Assembly (NCBI RefSeq): GCF_001613145.1
Contig: NZ_BDBU01000002.1
Location: 248,001 to 312,000, forward strand
DNA length: 64,000 nucleotides
Direction of reading: 5' to 3'
DNA from: Nocardia jejuensis NBRC 103114
Lineage (GTDB): Bacteria; Actinomycetota; Actinomycetes; Mycobacteriales; Mycobacteriaceae
Made by a program: the position numbers and the translations under genes. Positions 26,124 to 34,134 of the stretch are shown here, in pieces. Numbering within the stretch: position 1 is the stretch's first letter; every line of letters starts with the position of its first letter. The notes under the pieces are model-generated. The model was not told the DNA's origin and made no database searches. It saw only the letters and a program-made list of their open reading frames with translations.

Positions 26124-26173
26124 CTCGCCGCGGACGCATCCGGACGGAGAGCGTGAGCCCGCCCGCGGCGAGA
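26124..26173. terminator. inverted repeat between convergent genes
   Basis: 11-bp perfect arms (26124-26134, 26163-26173) with a 28-base intervening stretch, between the stops of the RsbW-like and terpene synthase genes. Could terminate from both sides; the long loop makes this tentative. Confidence 0.4.
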
Positions 26174-26182
26174 GCGACATTC

Positions 26183-27457
26183 CTATCGATACCGCGGATT
26201 CGTGTTGTGCCATTCGAACCCGCCGCCGATCCAGCTGCGCAATCCCCGCAGGAACATTTGCAGTTCGGGTGAGGGCACCGCGCGCAACGCCACCAGATCG
26301 GCCTCGAAGTCCCGCACCATGCGATTGTGCAGATCGACGGTGATCTCGGTGGCCCGCGCCACCGAGCACCCTCGGTCCGCCGCGATCTGCAGCACCATGT
26401 TGCACACCGGATTCGGGTCCGCCGCATCCTTTTTCACCGACAGCAGATCGTTGATCAGGACCGAGGTGGTCCCGGCACGGAAGGCGGCCGTCCGCACGCG
26501 ATCGTCGTAGTAGAGATTCGCGGGCACCTCGTACGCGGCCAGCACGTCGATGAGCGTCATCGAGGTGTAGAAACTGTCGTGCTGGCGGGCCGCGAGATAC
26601 TCCCAGGCGGCCGGTGAGATCTCCGAATGCCGCCACGCGGCGTACGCGGTCCAGGACACGAACATCGAGAACGTGGCGTAGCAGGCGCGATGCAGCTGGC
26701 CGGGCGTGGAATGCGCCCGCAGGTGCGAGATCGCGGAGGTGAAGGTCCGTAATACCTTGTCCGATCGCAATTGCGCGTTCAGCGGCGCGCTGAACTCGCC
26801 CGCGCTCGGCAGCGGATCCATCGCGGCCATGACCATGGTCAGGCGCTGCGGCAGTTTCACCGGGTCCGCGCCGAGTTCGGAATCATCGGCGAAGTAGTCA
26901 TCGGCCATCCACCACGCGGTGTTCATCTGCGCGGCGACCAGGAGCAGATCCGGGTCCTCGCAATCGGTGTGGGTCAGCATCACCAGACGGCCGTATCCGG
27001 TTTTGCGCAGCGTGCCGAGTTCGTCGTCGGTGAAACCGAGCGAACTTCCCCAGGCGGCCAGTCGATCGTCGACCTCCGCGGCGAGGCGATCATCGTTCCT
27101 GGGCGCGGGCGGAAGGTAGACCGGCGGTGCGGACCCGTCGCCCCACGCTACGAGGCGGCAGGGCTCCAGATCGGCCGTGAGCCGCCGGGCCGGAAGTCGA
27201 AAAGCGCTCTCTCCCAAACGCATCGACGAGCTGCCGGCGGAGCAGGAATGGCTGGTCGCCGTGTGTACGGGCGTCGCGACCGGGGCGAGGTCAGGCTGTG
27301 CGGTCTCCGATCCGCTCGTCGTGCCGAATCGCCGCGCGAGGGCGGTACCCAGACCGGTCGGCCCGCCGCCCAGGGACGGCGGTCCCGGATTCACCTCGTG
27401 CGCTGTCGCCGTATCGGATCGGGGATGCGGGCCGTGGCCCTGGGGTGCTGCTGACAT
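26183..27457 (-). CDS. terpene synthase with encapsulin-cargo-like N-terminal extension
   Basis: Class I terpene cyclase of 424 residues. The metal-binding acidic motif is DDYFADD (186-192), the NSE motif NDLLSVKKD (336-344), and the RY pair is at 422-423. The first 110 residues are Pro/Ala/Gly-rich and disordered-looking with two conserved islands, GPTGLGT (32-38) and RLPARRLT (87-94). Such extensions are characteristic of 2-methylisoborneol-synthase-like enzymes that are cargo of family 2 encapsulins. No shell gene and no GPP methyltransferase gene lie in the window, so the product is not assigned. ATG 27457 has CAGGAGAAG upstream. Convergent to the RsbW-like gene. Confidence 0.85.
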   Translation of the reverse strand: MSAAPQGHGPHPRSDTATAHEVNPGPPSLGGGPTGLGTALARRFGTTSGSETAQPDLAPVATPVHTATSHSCSAGSSSMRLGESAFRLPARRLTADLEPCRLVAWGDGSAPPVYLPPAPRNDDRLAAEVDDRLAAWGSSLGFTDDELGTLRKTGYGRLVMLTHTDCEDPDLLLVAAQMNTAWWMADDYFADDSELGADPVKLPQRLTMVMAAMDPLPSAGEFSAPLNAQLRSDKVLRTFTSAISHLRAHSTPGQLHRACYATFSMFVSWTAYAAWRHSEISPAAWEYLAARQHDSFYTSMTLIDVLAAYEVPANLYYDDRVRTAAFRAGTTSVLINDLLSVKKDAADPNPVCNMVLQIAADRGCSVARATEITVDLHNRMVRDFEADLVALRAVPSPELQMFLRGLRSWIGGGFEWHNTNPRYR

Positions 27458-27853
27458 CGCGCTTCTCCTGCCGGGGAACAAGGATCTTCGGACTCGAGGC
27501 AACTCATCGAACACACACGCTCTCCGACTATCGGCCACCGAGGGACGCTCCCGCAGCCGATTGCGGTGCGCCGACCCGAAACCCGCTATGCGACACACCG
27601 TCACCGTGCGCGATGACCTGTGCCGCACCGGCAACACGCGGATCACCGACGATTGCCGTGTGTCGCCCCGGCCTTCCGGCGGTGAGTCGTGGTGTGCGCG
27701 GCGGAATGAATAACAAATGGATCAAGGCTCCGCCGCGCTTCCCGGGAATGTCCCCGTGCATTCGATAGAAAGATACGAACTGTTCGGTCGGGGAAACGCG
27801 GAGCGGTTGCGGCTCAGTGCTGCCGATGCTCCGGGGAAGTGCGGGCCCGAGCG
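27458..27853. other. 396-base divergent gap
   Basis: Between the terpene synthase and the second MmyB-like regulator, which read outward. AT-richer near 27700-27790. No gene, perfect palindrome or SigF-type element seen, but this is where control of the cyclase should lie. Confidence 0.4.
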
Positions 27854-28633
27854 ATGACTGTGTATCCCGAGATCACCGATCCGCGAATAGTTCCGCTCTC
27901 ACTGGGGCAGTCCCTGCGCCGAATGCGCGATGACAGAAGGATTTCCCGCGAGCGCCTGGCGTTCAACGCCGGAATCAGCGCGAGCTATGTCCATCATCTC
28001 GAGACGGGCGCTCGTGAGCGGCCGACCAAAGACGTTCTCACCGCGGTGGTCCGGGTGCTGGATCAAATCCGTGCGATCCCCGCGATCCAGCGGCGGGAAT
28101 TGCTGTTGCTGGCGGGCTATTGTGTCGACGAGCCTCGGAGCCTGGACGAATTGCGCGACGCGATCGCCCCGGATCTGAGCCGGACCGTCGCCGGTTACCC
28201 CGATGCCCTCGTCGCATATCTGGACGTGTACTGGAATGTTCTGGGCTGCAATGAGATCTACTCGGACGCGTTTCCGGGATTGCGTCACGACGGCAATTGG
28301 CTGCGATGGATGCTGACCGATCCGCTCGCGCGATCGGTGCTCCCGGACCTGGACGAGGAAGTGGCCACCGCGGTTCGCATCCTGCGTGGCACTCTCGCCA
28401 CCCCGTCACATCGCGGCCGTGGTCGCCAATTTCTCGCGGAAATGAGCCGGTATCACGAATTCCGGCGACTGTGGAACGACGGGGGAGTGCTCTACGCGCG
28501 TGACAAGCAGACTCTTCGCTTGTGCGATCCATGCGGTGGCATCACGCGCTCGGTGCTGGTACAGCATTTCGGAGTGTCCGCCCTGGCCCGCCCCGATCAG
28601 GTGCAAGTGTTTCTGGGACTTCCTGTTTCGTGA
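27854..28633 (+). CDS. XRE-family regulator with MmyB-like ligand domain (copy 2)
   Basis: Paralogue of the gene at 10104: helix-turn-helix LGQSLRRMRDDRRISRERLA then FNAGISASYVHHLETGARER (about 14-52), linker, and MmyB-like domain with AYLDVYWNVLGCNEIYSDAF (about 118-137) and DQVQVFLGLP at the end. ATG 27854 chosen over 27839. Divergent from the terpene synthase, making it the natural candidate regulator of that gene. Family firm; ligand unknown, fatty-acyl in characterised MmyB proteins. Confidence 0.87.
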   Translation: MTVYPEITDPRIVPLSLGQSLRRMRDDRRISRERLAFNAGISASYVHHLETGARERPTKDVLTAVVRVLDQIRAIPAIQRRELLLLAGYCVDEPRSLDELRDAIAPDLSRTVAGYPDALVAYLDVYWNVLGCNEIYSDAFPGLRHDGNWLRWMLTDPLARSVLPDLDEEVATAVRILRGTLATPSHRGRGRQFLAEMSRYHEFRRLWNDGGVLYARDKQTLRLCDPCGGITRSVLVQHFGVSALARPDQVQVFLGLPVS

Positions 28634-28679
28634 GTCGCGGAGGCGTGCGGATCGTTCGGCCTCGGTAGCCGTGCGCCGG

Positions 28680-29771
28680 TTATTCGTCGCGAGTCCGCGG
28701 CGGGGTGAGGTTGTCGAGCACGACCAGGTTTCCGCCCGATTGTTTCGCCCGGTACATCGCGGCGTCCGCACACTGCAGCAGCCGGTCCGGCGTCGGCCTG
28801 GTACATCGGGGGTACTGCGCCGGGTCGAAGACCGCGACCCCGACGCTCGCGGTGACCGTGGCGGTGCTCTCGGGCGGCTCGGCCACGACTCGGCACAGTC
28901 GTTCGGCCTCCGCGAGCGCGGACCCCGCCGGGATCGGGACGGCGACCACGAACTCCTCGCCGCCGGTGCGGGCCACGACCGCCGTGTCCCCGGCGGCCTC
29001 TCGAAGGCGCCGCGCGGTGCGCACCAGGACCAGATCGCCGATGCGATGACCCCAGGTGTCGTTGATGTTCTTGAACCGGTCCAGGTCGAAACACATGACA
29101 CTGATCGCCGAGTCGCGGTCCACGAGTTGCGGGAGCCGCGTCTCGAGGCCGCGACGGTTGAACAGTTCGGTCAACGGGTCCAGCAGCGATTCGGCGCGCA
29201 GCAACCAGTACAGGATCTTGAACGCCGGTAGCGCGCTGACCACCGACGCGAGCAGCAACAGCGCGACGGCCACGGCCAAGCGGACGTCGCCGCCACCGGT
29301 CGCGATCCGCACCGAGAACACCACCACCGACAGCAGCGACCATGCCGAATGCACGATCAATGCCGGTGCGCTGTGGAAGAAGCTCAGATAACTGCCGGTG
29401 ACCACGAGCAGCACCGCGCCCATCGCCCCGAACAGCCGATCCGGGACCTGCAGAAACTCGATCGTGAAAAGCACGTCCGCGCAACCGATCAACACCAGCG
29501 ATTCGACCCGGCTCGGCCACGGGAACAGCCACCAGCGCACCGCCCACAGCGATCCCGACAGCACCCCGACCGTGGACGCGATACCGGGATGGCCCGGCGG
29601 CCCGACCGGAGTCCCCGCGATCTCCGCGCCCATCACCGCGATCGCGGCTCCCGCGATGCCCATCAGAATCTTCAGTGGGGTCAGCGCTGATCTGGCACGC
29701 AAGGTGTGAACCAGCCAGCGGTAGTCGACCGGATCGTTCCACCAGGCGCGCAGCGTCCTGCCGTCGTTCAC
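28680..29771 (-). CDS. membrane-anchored diguanylate cyclase (GGDEF)
   Basis: Five or six N-terminal hydrophobic segments (about residues 35-190) lead into a GGDEF domain starting DPLTELFNRRGLETRL. The active-site loop is GGEEF (270-274), competent for c-di-GMP synthesis; the substrate region FDLDRFKNINDTWGHRIGD is intact. No RxxD product-inhibition site is seen five residues before the loop. No EAL partner is fused or adjacent. It is on the minus strand between the MmyB-like and AraC-type genes. Membrane signal is unknown. Confidence 0.9.
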   Translation of the reverse strand: MNDGRTLRAWWNDPVDYRWLVHTLRARSALTPLKILMGIAGAAIAVMGAEIAGTPVGPPGHPGIASTVGVLSGSLWAVRWWLFPWPSRVESLVLIGCADVLFTIEFLQVPDRLFGAMGAVLLVVTGSYLSFFHSAPALIVHSAWSLLSVVVFSVRIATGGGDVRLAVAVALLLLASVVSALPAFKILYWLLRAESLLDPLTELFNRRGLETRLPQLVDRDSAISVMCFDLDRFKNINDTWGHRIGDLVLVRTARRLREAAGDTAVVARTGGEEFVVAVPIPAGSALAEAERLCRVVAEPPESTATVTASVGVAVFDPAQYPRCTRPTPDRLLQCADAAMYRAKQSGGNLVVLDNLTPPRTRDE

Positions 29772-29911
29772 GGACGTGCTCGTGTTCTTGACCGCGCCAC
29801 CTCACTGCTCATCGTGCCGAAGTTCACCCCGGCGAGTTGCACCGGCTCACCGGCAGCAGTCTAGGGCGGCGAGAGCCGTGCTCGAGGGACCGCGGTCATA
29901 GCGGCGTCGGT

Positions 29912-30889
29912 TCAGTGGTGCAGGTCCAGTCGCGGGGAATGCCCGAATCGTTGTTTGTACTGCTGGGCGAATCGGCCAGGATTGGTGAACCCCCAGCGGG
30001 CGGCCACGATCGACACGGTCAGGCCGTCGCTGGGTTCGGCGGCGAGCAGATCGTGTCGAGCTCGTTCGAGGCGGATGCGGCGCAGGTACTCCAGCGGTGT
30101 GGTGGCGTGGTGTGCTCGGAAAGCGTTCTGCAGGGCGCGCACACTCGTATCGGCATGGGCGGCAAGCTGAACGACGGTGATCGGCTGGGCCGGGTTGGCA
30201 TGCAGGAACTCGATCGCGCGCTCCAGGCCCGAGGCGCCCACGGTGCCCGGACCGGATTGCAGATGCAGATCCATGGTGGTGTTGGGAAAGACCGCGAGGG
30301 CGGCGGCGGCGAGGGTGCGGGTCAGGTTCTGCAGCACCAGTTCGGTCAGCACCGGCGAGTCGGGAGCGCTGAGTTCGTGGTGCGTGAGATCGAAAAGTCT
30401 GCCCCAGAAGCGTTCGCTGCGTTGATCTCTCGGCTCCAGTGAGGTGAATCGGAAATCCGCGGCCTCGATGCCGGACTGCGCGGCCAGGTCGGTGAGCAGG
30501 TGATGCGGAATGTGCAGCAGGTTCACATCGTGGCTGTCGCAGTCGGCCCGGATCGGCACCCCGTGCGGAAACACCGTGAGGTCGTTGCGGTGCTGATGCA
30601 GGTCGTGACCACCACCCCGAAGCCTGGCGCGCCCGCGCAGCGACCGCTCGAAATAGACCTGGTCCCGCAGAGGTGCGATCTGGCAGCTGTACCCGATGGT
30701 GCTGCGAATCTCGGTGGCCACCACCTCGCCCCACACCGTGGCGCTGGTGCGAACCCGGCTCTGCGGTGGCGCCTTCCAGAATCTCAGGGCGTTGTCGGAG
30801 TACATCTCGGTGATGAAGGCGACGGTCTCGTCGGCATCGCGGGACTCGAGTTCCTCGCGCCGGGATTCGATCAGCCGATGCTCGGTCAT
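29912..30889 (-). CDS. AraC-family regulator with AraC_binding_2 domain
   Basis: 325-residue AraC/XylS activator. The N-terminal two thirds (TVAFITEMYSDNALRFWK, RGGGHDLHQHRNDLTVFPHG) resembles AraC-binding-like domain PF14525, and the C-terminus has the two helix-turn-helices (TVVQLAAHADTSVRALQNAF, VSIVAARWGFTNPGRFAQQY) ending FGHSPRLDL. ATG 30889 has GGAGGTTTC upstream. Similar activators control aromatic or steroid catabolism; the downstream targets are not evident here. Confidence 0.87.
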   Translation of the reverse strand: MTEHRLIESRREELESRDADETVAFITEMYSDNALRFWKAPPQSRVRTSATVWGEVVATEIRSTIGYSCQIAPLRDQVYFERSLRGRARLRGGGHDLHQHRNDLTVFPHGVPIRADCDSHDVNLLHIPHHLLTDLAAQSGIEAADFRFTSLEPRDQRSERFWGRLFDLTHHELSAPDSPVLTELVLQNLTRTLAAAALAVFPNTTMDLHLQSGPGTVGASGLERAIEFLHANPAQPITVVQLAAHADTSVRALQNAFRAHHATTPLEYLRRIRLERARHDLLAAEPSDGLTVSIVAARWGFTNPGRFAQQYKQRFGHSPRLDLHH

Positions 30890-30989
30890 GCCGAAACCTC
30901 CGTGCCTCGCCGCGAGTGGGCCCCGCGCATCGGTCGTGCCGCCCGGAGCGCGCACCGCGTGGGTTCCCCGTCGATGGACAGTCCCGGGT

Positions 30990-31601
30990 TCATGAGCGAG
31001 ACCGGCAGACGTGCTCGTGGACGTCGGCGACGAGCTCGGCCGCGCGGGCGTGCCAGCCGGACGCGTCGCGCACCATGAAGTGTCCCGCGCCCTGCATCGG
31101 CGCCCAGTCCGCGTCCACCCCGCGAGCGCGTGCCGAGAGAGTCTGCCGTCGTGAGGATTCCGGGTCCGTCCAGCTGTCGGCGGTTCCGTGCAGCACTCGC
31201 AGCCGGCAGCTCGCGGGGATCAGGTTCGCGTCCTCGGCGGGCCACCACGGCGCGAGCGCGACGATCCCGGCGATGTCGTGGGCCGCGGCCAGATGCGCCG
31301 CCACCCGCCCGCCCATCGAATGACCGACCAGAATGATCGTGCGCGATTCGGCGCCGAGGCGGCGAACCGCTCGGTCGGCGTCGTTCAGCGCGTCCAGGTC
31401 CGGGCTGTTCCAGCCCCGATATCGGTATCGGACCTGTTCGACCCGGTAGCCGGGACCGAGGCGCCGGCGCAGGCTCGCGGTCAGGAACATCATCCGCAGC
31501 CGGGCCGACTGCCAGGGTCGGGACCGCTGCCTGCTGTCCACTTTGCCACCGGGGAGTACCAGGACATGACACGGGGGCGCGGTGTCGGAATCACGGCTCA
31601 T
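30990..31601 (-). CDS. alpha/beta hydrolase, 203 aa
   Basis: Compact alpha/beta hydrolase. Oxyanion strand HVLVLPGGK (about 12-20), nucleophile elbow VGHSMGGRVAAHLA with Ser95, acid strand LRVLHGTADSWTDPES and terminal His in MQGAGHFMVRDA. No signal peptide. The start ATG 31601 lacks a clear ribosome site. It lies 82 bases downstream of the SGNH hydrolase on the same strand and 100 upstream of the AraC gene. Substrate unknown. Confidence 0.82.
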   Translation of the reverse strand: MSRDSDTAPPCHVLVLPGGKVDSRQRSRPWQSARLRMMFLTASLRRRLGPGYRVEQVRYRYRGWNSPDLDALNDADRAVRRLGAESRTIILVGHSMGGRVAAHLAAAHDIAGIVALAPWWPAEDANLIPASCRLRVLHGTADSWTDPESSRRQTLSARARGVDADWAPMQGAGHFMVRDASGWHARAAELVADVHEHVCRSRS

Positions 31602-31683
31602 TACTGGAATTCGATACGTGGCGGCCGATGGTTTGGCGCGGATCCACGAGGGTGGCGGCCGTGCCGCCGTCCGCCGGATCCGA

Positions 31684-32946
31684 TCACAGAGCTGCAAGGT
31701 TCACGGCTTCGGCCATCACGCGGTAACCGGCGGTGTTGGGATGCTTGTGATCACCGGAATCGAAAGCGGGATCGAGCTTTTCGCTGTCGAACCGATCCGC
31801 GACCGCGATGTTGAAATCGGCTACCGCGTCGTATTCCCCGCTGGTGCGCATCCAGGTGTTGAACTCGCGGATCTTCGCCGCCGAGGTGGCGTTGTAGTAC
31901 TCGGCACCCGCCATCGGAAGCAGGGTGGCGCCGGTGATCCGTACCCCGGCCCGATGCGCGGCGGCGATCAGCAGGCGATGTCCGTCGATCAATTCCTGCA
32001 CCGAGACCTGCGGATTCGGCTTGTAGGTGGGCAGATCGATCTCGGAGAAGCCGATGTCGTTGAGCCCGCCCAGCACGATCACGCTGGTGACGCCGGGCTT
32101 GGCGAGCACATCGCGCTCGAAGCGGCTCACGGCGCTCTCACCGAACCAGGACGAGTCGTTGAGGACGAGATTGCCGCCTATTCCTTCGTTCAGCACCGGG
32201 CGAGGGGTGCCCGCGGCGGCGAGCCGCTGCGCGAGCTGGTCCGGATAGCGGGTGTTGGTGTCGTTGACCGATCCGAAGCCGTCCGTGATCGAATCACCGA
32301 AACTCACCACGGTGCCGCCGTGCGCGCGTTCGGGCTCGCCGCTCACCTGGACGTCGGTCAGGTAGTACCAGGAGTGGGTGACCTCGGTGAAGGCGGCGGC
32401 CGCCGGATCCGCGACGTGATCGCCACCGGCCCGGTAGGTGCTGGAATAGGCCTGGGAATGGAAGGTCGCGGGGCCGGTCGGGCCCGAGAGGTACAGGGTG
32501 ACGGTCACCGAATCCAGCGGGGCCAACGGTAGATCGGCGGCGTCACTGGTCGATACCGCGCCGGCCGAGACGTTCACGGTCTTGTCGCCGTGGAAGGTCA
32601 AGTCCCGCAGGGAATTCGGCTGAACGGTCGCGCCCTGCGCGGTGCGGGCGATGGTGGCGCGGTCGATGCGCAGCGGTTCCTGGCCGTAGCGGTTGGACAG
32701 GGTGATCCTGGCGGCCGAACCGCCGTCGGTCACCCGGACCACCTGCCGCACGGTCTGATCGTCGAAGCCCTCCTGCGCCCAGTTCGGTTCGAACCCGATG
32801 CTCGGCAACTGGGGAGCGGCGGACCAGGCGGCATCCCAGGCGACGGCCGTATCGGGGTCCGCGTGGGTGGCGACCGCGCCGATTCCGCCGACGACGGCGA
32901 CGGCAGCGGCTCCGGCAGCCAGGCGTACCCACCAGGTGTTCTTCAT
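31684..32946 (-). CDS. secreted SGNH/GDSL hydrolase, 420 aa
   Basis: Exported esterase-like protein. Signal peptide at residues 1-29 (WWVRLAAGAAAVAVVGGIGA then THADPD). An N-terminal beta-rich domain (about 35-190) precedes the SGNH domain: block I GDSITDG with the catalytic Ser (about 218-224), block II Gly in NEGIGGN, block III Asn in GGLNDIG, and block V D-x-x-H as SGDHKHPN near the end. Substrate is likely a cell-wall or polysaccharide ester. A palindrome lies 23 bases before the start. Confidence 0.88.
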   Translation of the reverse strand: MKNTWWVRLAAGAAAVAVVGGIGAVATHADPDTAVAWDAAWSAAPQLPSIGFEPNWAQEGFDDQTVRQVVRVTDGGSAARITLSNRYGQEPLRIDRATIARTAQGATVQPNSLRDLTFHGDKTVNVSAGAVSTSDAADLPLAPLDSVTVTLYLSGPTGPATFHSQAYSSTYRAGGDHVADPAAAAFTEVTHSWYYLTDVQVSGEPERAHGGTVVSFGDSITDGFGSVNDTNTRYPDQLAQRLAAAGTPRPVLNEGIGGNLVLNDSSWFGESAVSRFERDVLAKPGVTSVIVLGGLNDIGFSEIDLPTYKPNPQVSVQELIDGHRLLIAAAHRAGVRITGATLLPMAGAEYYNATSAAKIREFNTWMRTSGEYDAVADFNIAVADRFDSEKLDPAFDSGDHKHPNTAGYRVMAEAVNLAAL

Positions 32947-32968
32947 CGGTCTGTCCTTCCAGCGGTCC

Positions 32969-32992
32969 TTAACGGGTCTGAGATCCCGTTAA
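32969..32992 (-). promoter_or_regulatory. palindromic operator upstream of SGNH hydrolase
   Basis: 8-bp arms TTAACGGG and CCCGTTAA around TCTGAGAT. A further half-site-like CGTTAAT recurs at 33017-33023, 29 bases from its first copy. The position, 23 bases before the start, fits repression by a dimeric regulator not present nearby. Confidence 0.6.
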
Positions 32993-33135
32993 TTTGAGAC
33001 AGTAGCAGTCAACTGACGTTAATGGAACTGTATTCCCGTTTGAGGGATTGGCGGTCATGCAGCCGACCGATGCGCAGGCTCGATGAGCGCCGCGCTACTT
33101 GGTGGGTGCGGGATCGGTCTTCGCGGTCGGGGTTG

Positions 33136-33369
33136 CTACGTCCTGGCCGATCGCGGTGGGAGCGCACGGACGTTGGACGGTTCGGCGTACTTGTCGGCGT
33201 CCAAACCGATCATGCGAGCCGCTGCCACCTTTCGCGCGCAGAAGACGGAGTCGCAGTCGCGATGGATGAACATGACTTCCAGCGCCTCGGCCGCGTTCAT
33301 CGAGATATCGCTGTCGTCCCGTATGTGGCAGTCTTCGAGTCTTTTCAAGCGAGGGCCGAATATTTCCAC
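33136..33369 (-). CDS. small hypothetical protein, 77 aa
   Basis: GTG start at 33369 with a strong AGGGAGG site upstream. Sequence is soluble and balanced: MEIFGPRLKRLEDCHIRDDS, then NAAEALEVMFIHRDCDSVFC and ARKVAAARMIG. Two Cys flank a His-Arg-Asp motif. I recall similar small proteins beside DUF397/DUF5753 regulator genes in Nocardia, but no function is known. Divergent from the decayed regulator. Confidence 0.6.
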   Translation of the reverse strand: MEIFGPRLKRLEDCHIRDDSDISMNAAEALEVMFIHRDCDSVFCARKVAAARMIGLDADKYAEPSNVRALPPRSART

Positions 33370-33539
33370 TGTGTCCGCCTCCCTGAATGGTTGTTACGCT
33401 GCATCTCTGGTGTCGCGTGTAGGTGATGCGGTCGCGGACGGCGAGTTCGAGGCCCACGGCCCCCGTATCGCTTGCCGCACTGGTTGTTCAGTTCTGGACG
33501 AGTTCGCCTCGATGCCTGCCGCTCCGTTCGCGGACCTCT

Positions 33540-33885
33540 CGTCTGGATTTCGGCAACTCTATGGTCGACCTCGAACGACGCATCGAGTTGACGGCCAAAC
33601 GTCAAGCGCGACTGGATGATCCCACCTTCCGATATGAGGCGCTGCTCTGTGAAGCCGTACTTCGGAATCGAGTAGGAGAGCCTGGTGTGATGGGGGCACA
33701 GCTCGAGCGGCCTCACTCTGTCGACCGTGGTCTACGCAGACGGTGTCATCGGGTCGGTTTTCCACGAGCACGACGAAGACGTCAATCGATATGAACGGGC
33801 GATCGAGGACATTCGCGCGGTAGCGTTGGGGGAACAGGACACCAGAGACTTGGTGATGAAGATCGCGAAGGAGTACGCGGCGTGA
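33540..33885 (+). pseudogene. decayed XRE regulator, DUF5753 domain only
   Basis: Fragments of a DUF5753 domain occur in two frames: VDLERRIELTAKRQARLDDP and YEALLCEAVLRNRVGEP up to about 33715, then VVYADGVIGSVFHEHDED and RYERAIEDIRAVAL ending at the TGA 33883-33885. No N-terminal helix-turn-helix could be found upstream. So the regulator has at least one frameshift and has lost its DNA-binding domain. The final frame still overlaps the DUF397 start (GTGA), preserving the original coupling. Confidence 0.65.
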
Positions 33886-34073
33886 AGAAGCCGGTCATGG
33901 GCGAGTGGTACAAGTCGAGCCGGTCGAACCAAGGCAATCAGTGTGTCGAGGTGTTCCACGCACAGGGCGCGACCCTGGTCCGCGATACCAAAGATGACGG
34001 CTGTGGGCCGATCCTGAGTTTTCCTGCCGACACCTGGGCGAGGTTCGTCGAGAGCCGGGTGTGGGAGCGCTGA
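33882..34073 (+). CDS. DUF397 protein, 63 aa
   Basis: Typical DUF397 protein: GEWYKSSRSNQGNQCVEVFH at the N-terminus, VRDTKDDGCGPILSFPADTW, then ARFVESR. DUF397 proteins act as partners of XRE-DUF5753 regulators, as in BldB-like and toxin-like pairs. GTG 33882 overlaps the stop of the broken partner. The intact state of this gene beside a dead regulator is notable. A strong terminator follows. Confidence 0.88.
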   Translation: MKKPVMGEWYKSSRSNQGNQCVEVFHAQGATLVRDTKDDGCGPILSFPADTWARFVESRVWER

Positions 34074-34089
34074 CCCGCACGACGGAACG

Positions 34090-34124
34090 CCCCCGGCCCA
34101 ATGTCGTTGGGCCGGGGGTGTTTT
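34090..34124. terminator. strong intrinsic terminator
   Basis: Perfect 11-bp GC-rich stem (34090-34100, 34108-34118), 7-base loop, followed on the plus strand by TGTTTT. Sits between the convergent DUF397 and PAS-GAF genes and so may serve both. Confidence 0.85.
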
Positions 34125-34134
34125 GCACTCGGGG

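Noticed and set aside
26183..27457. 2-methylisoborneol synthase assignment
   Set aside because: No GPP C-methyltransferase gene accompanies it and the acidic motif differs from the well-known enzyme, so only the terpene synthase class is called.
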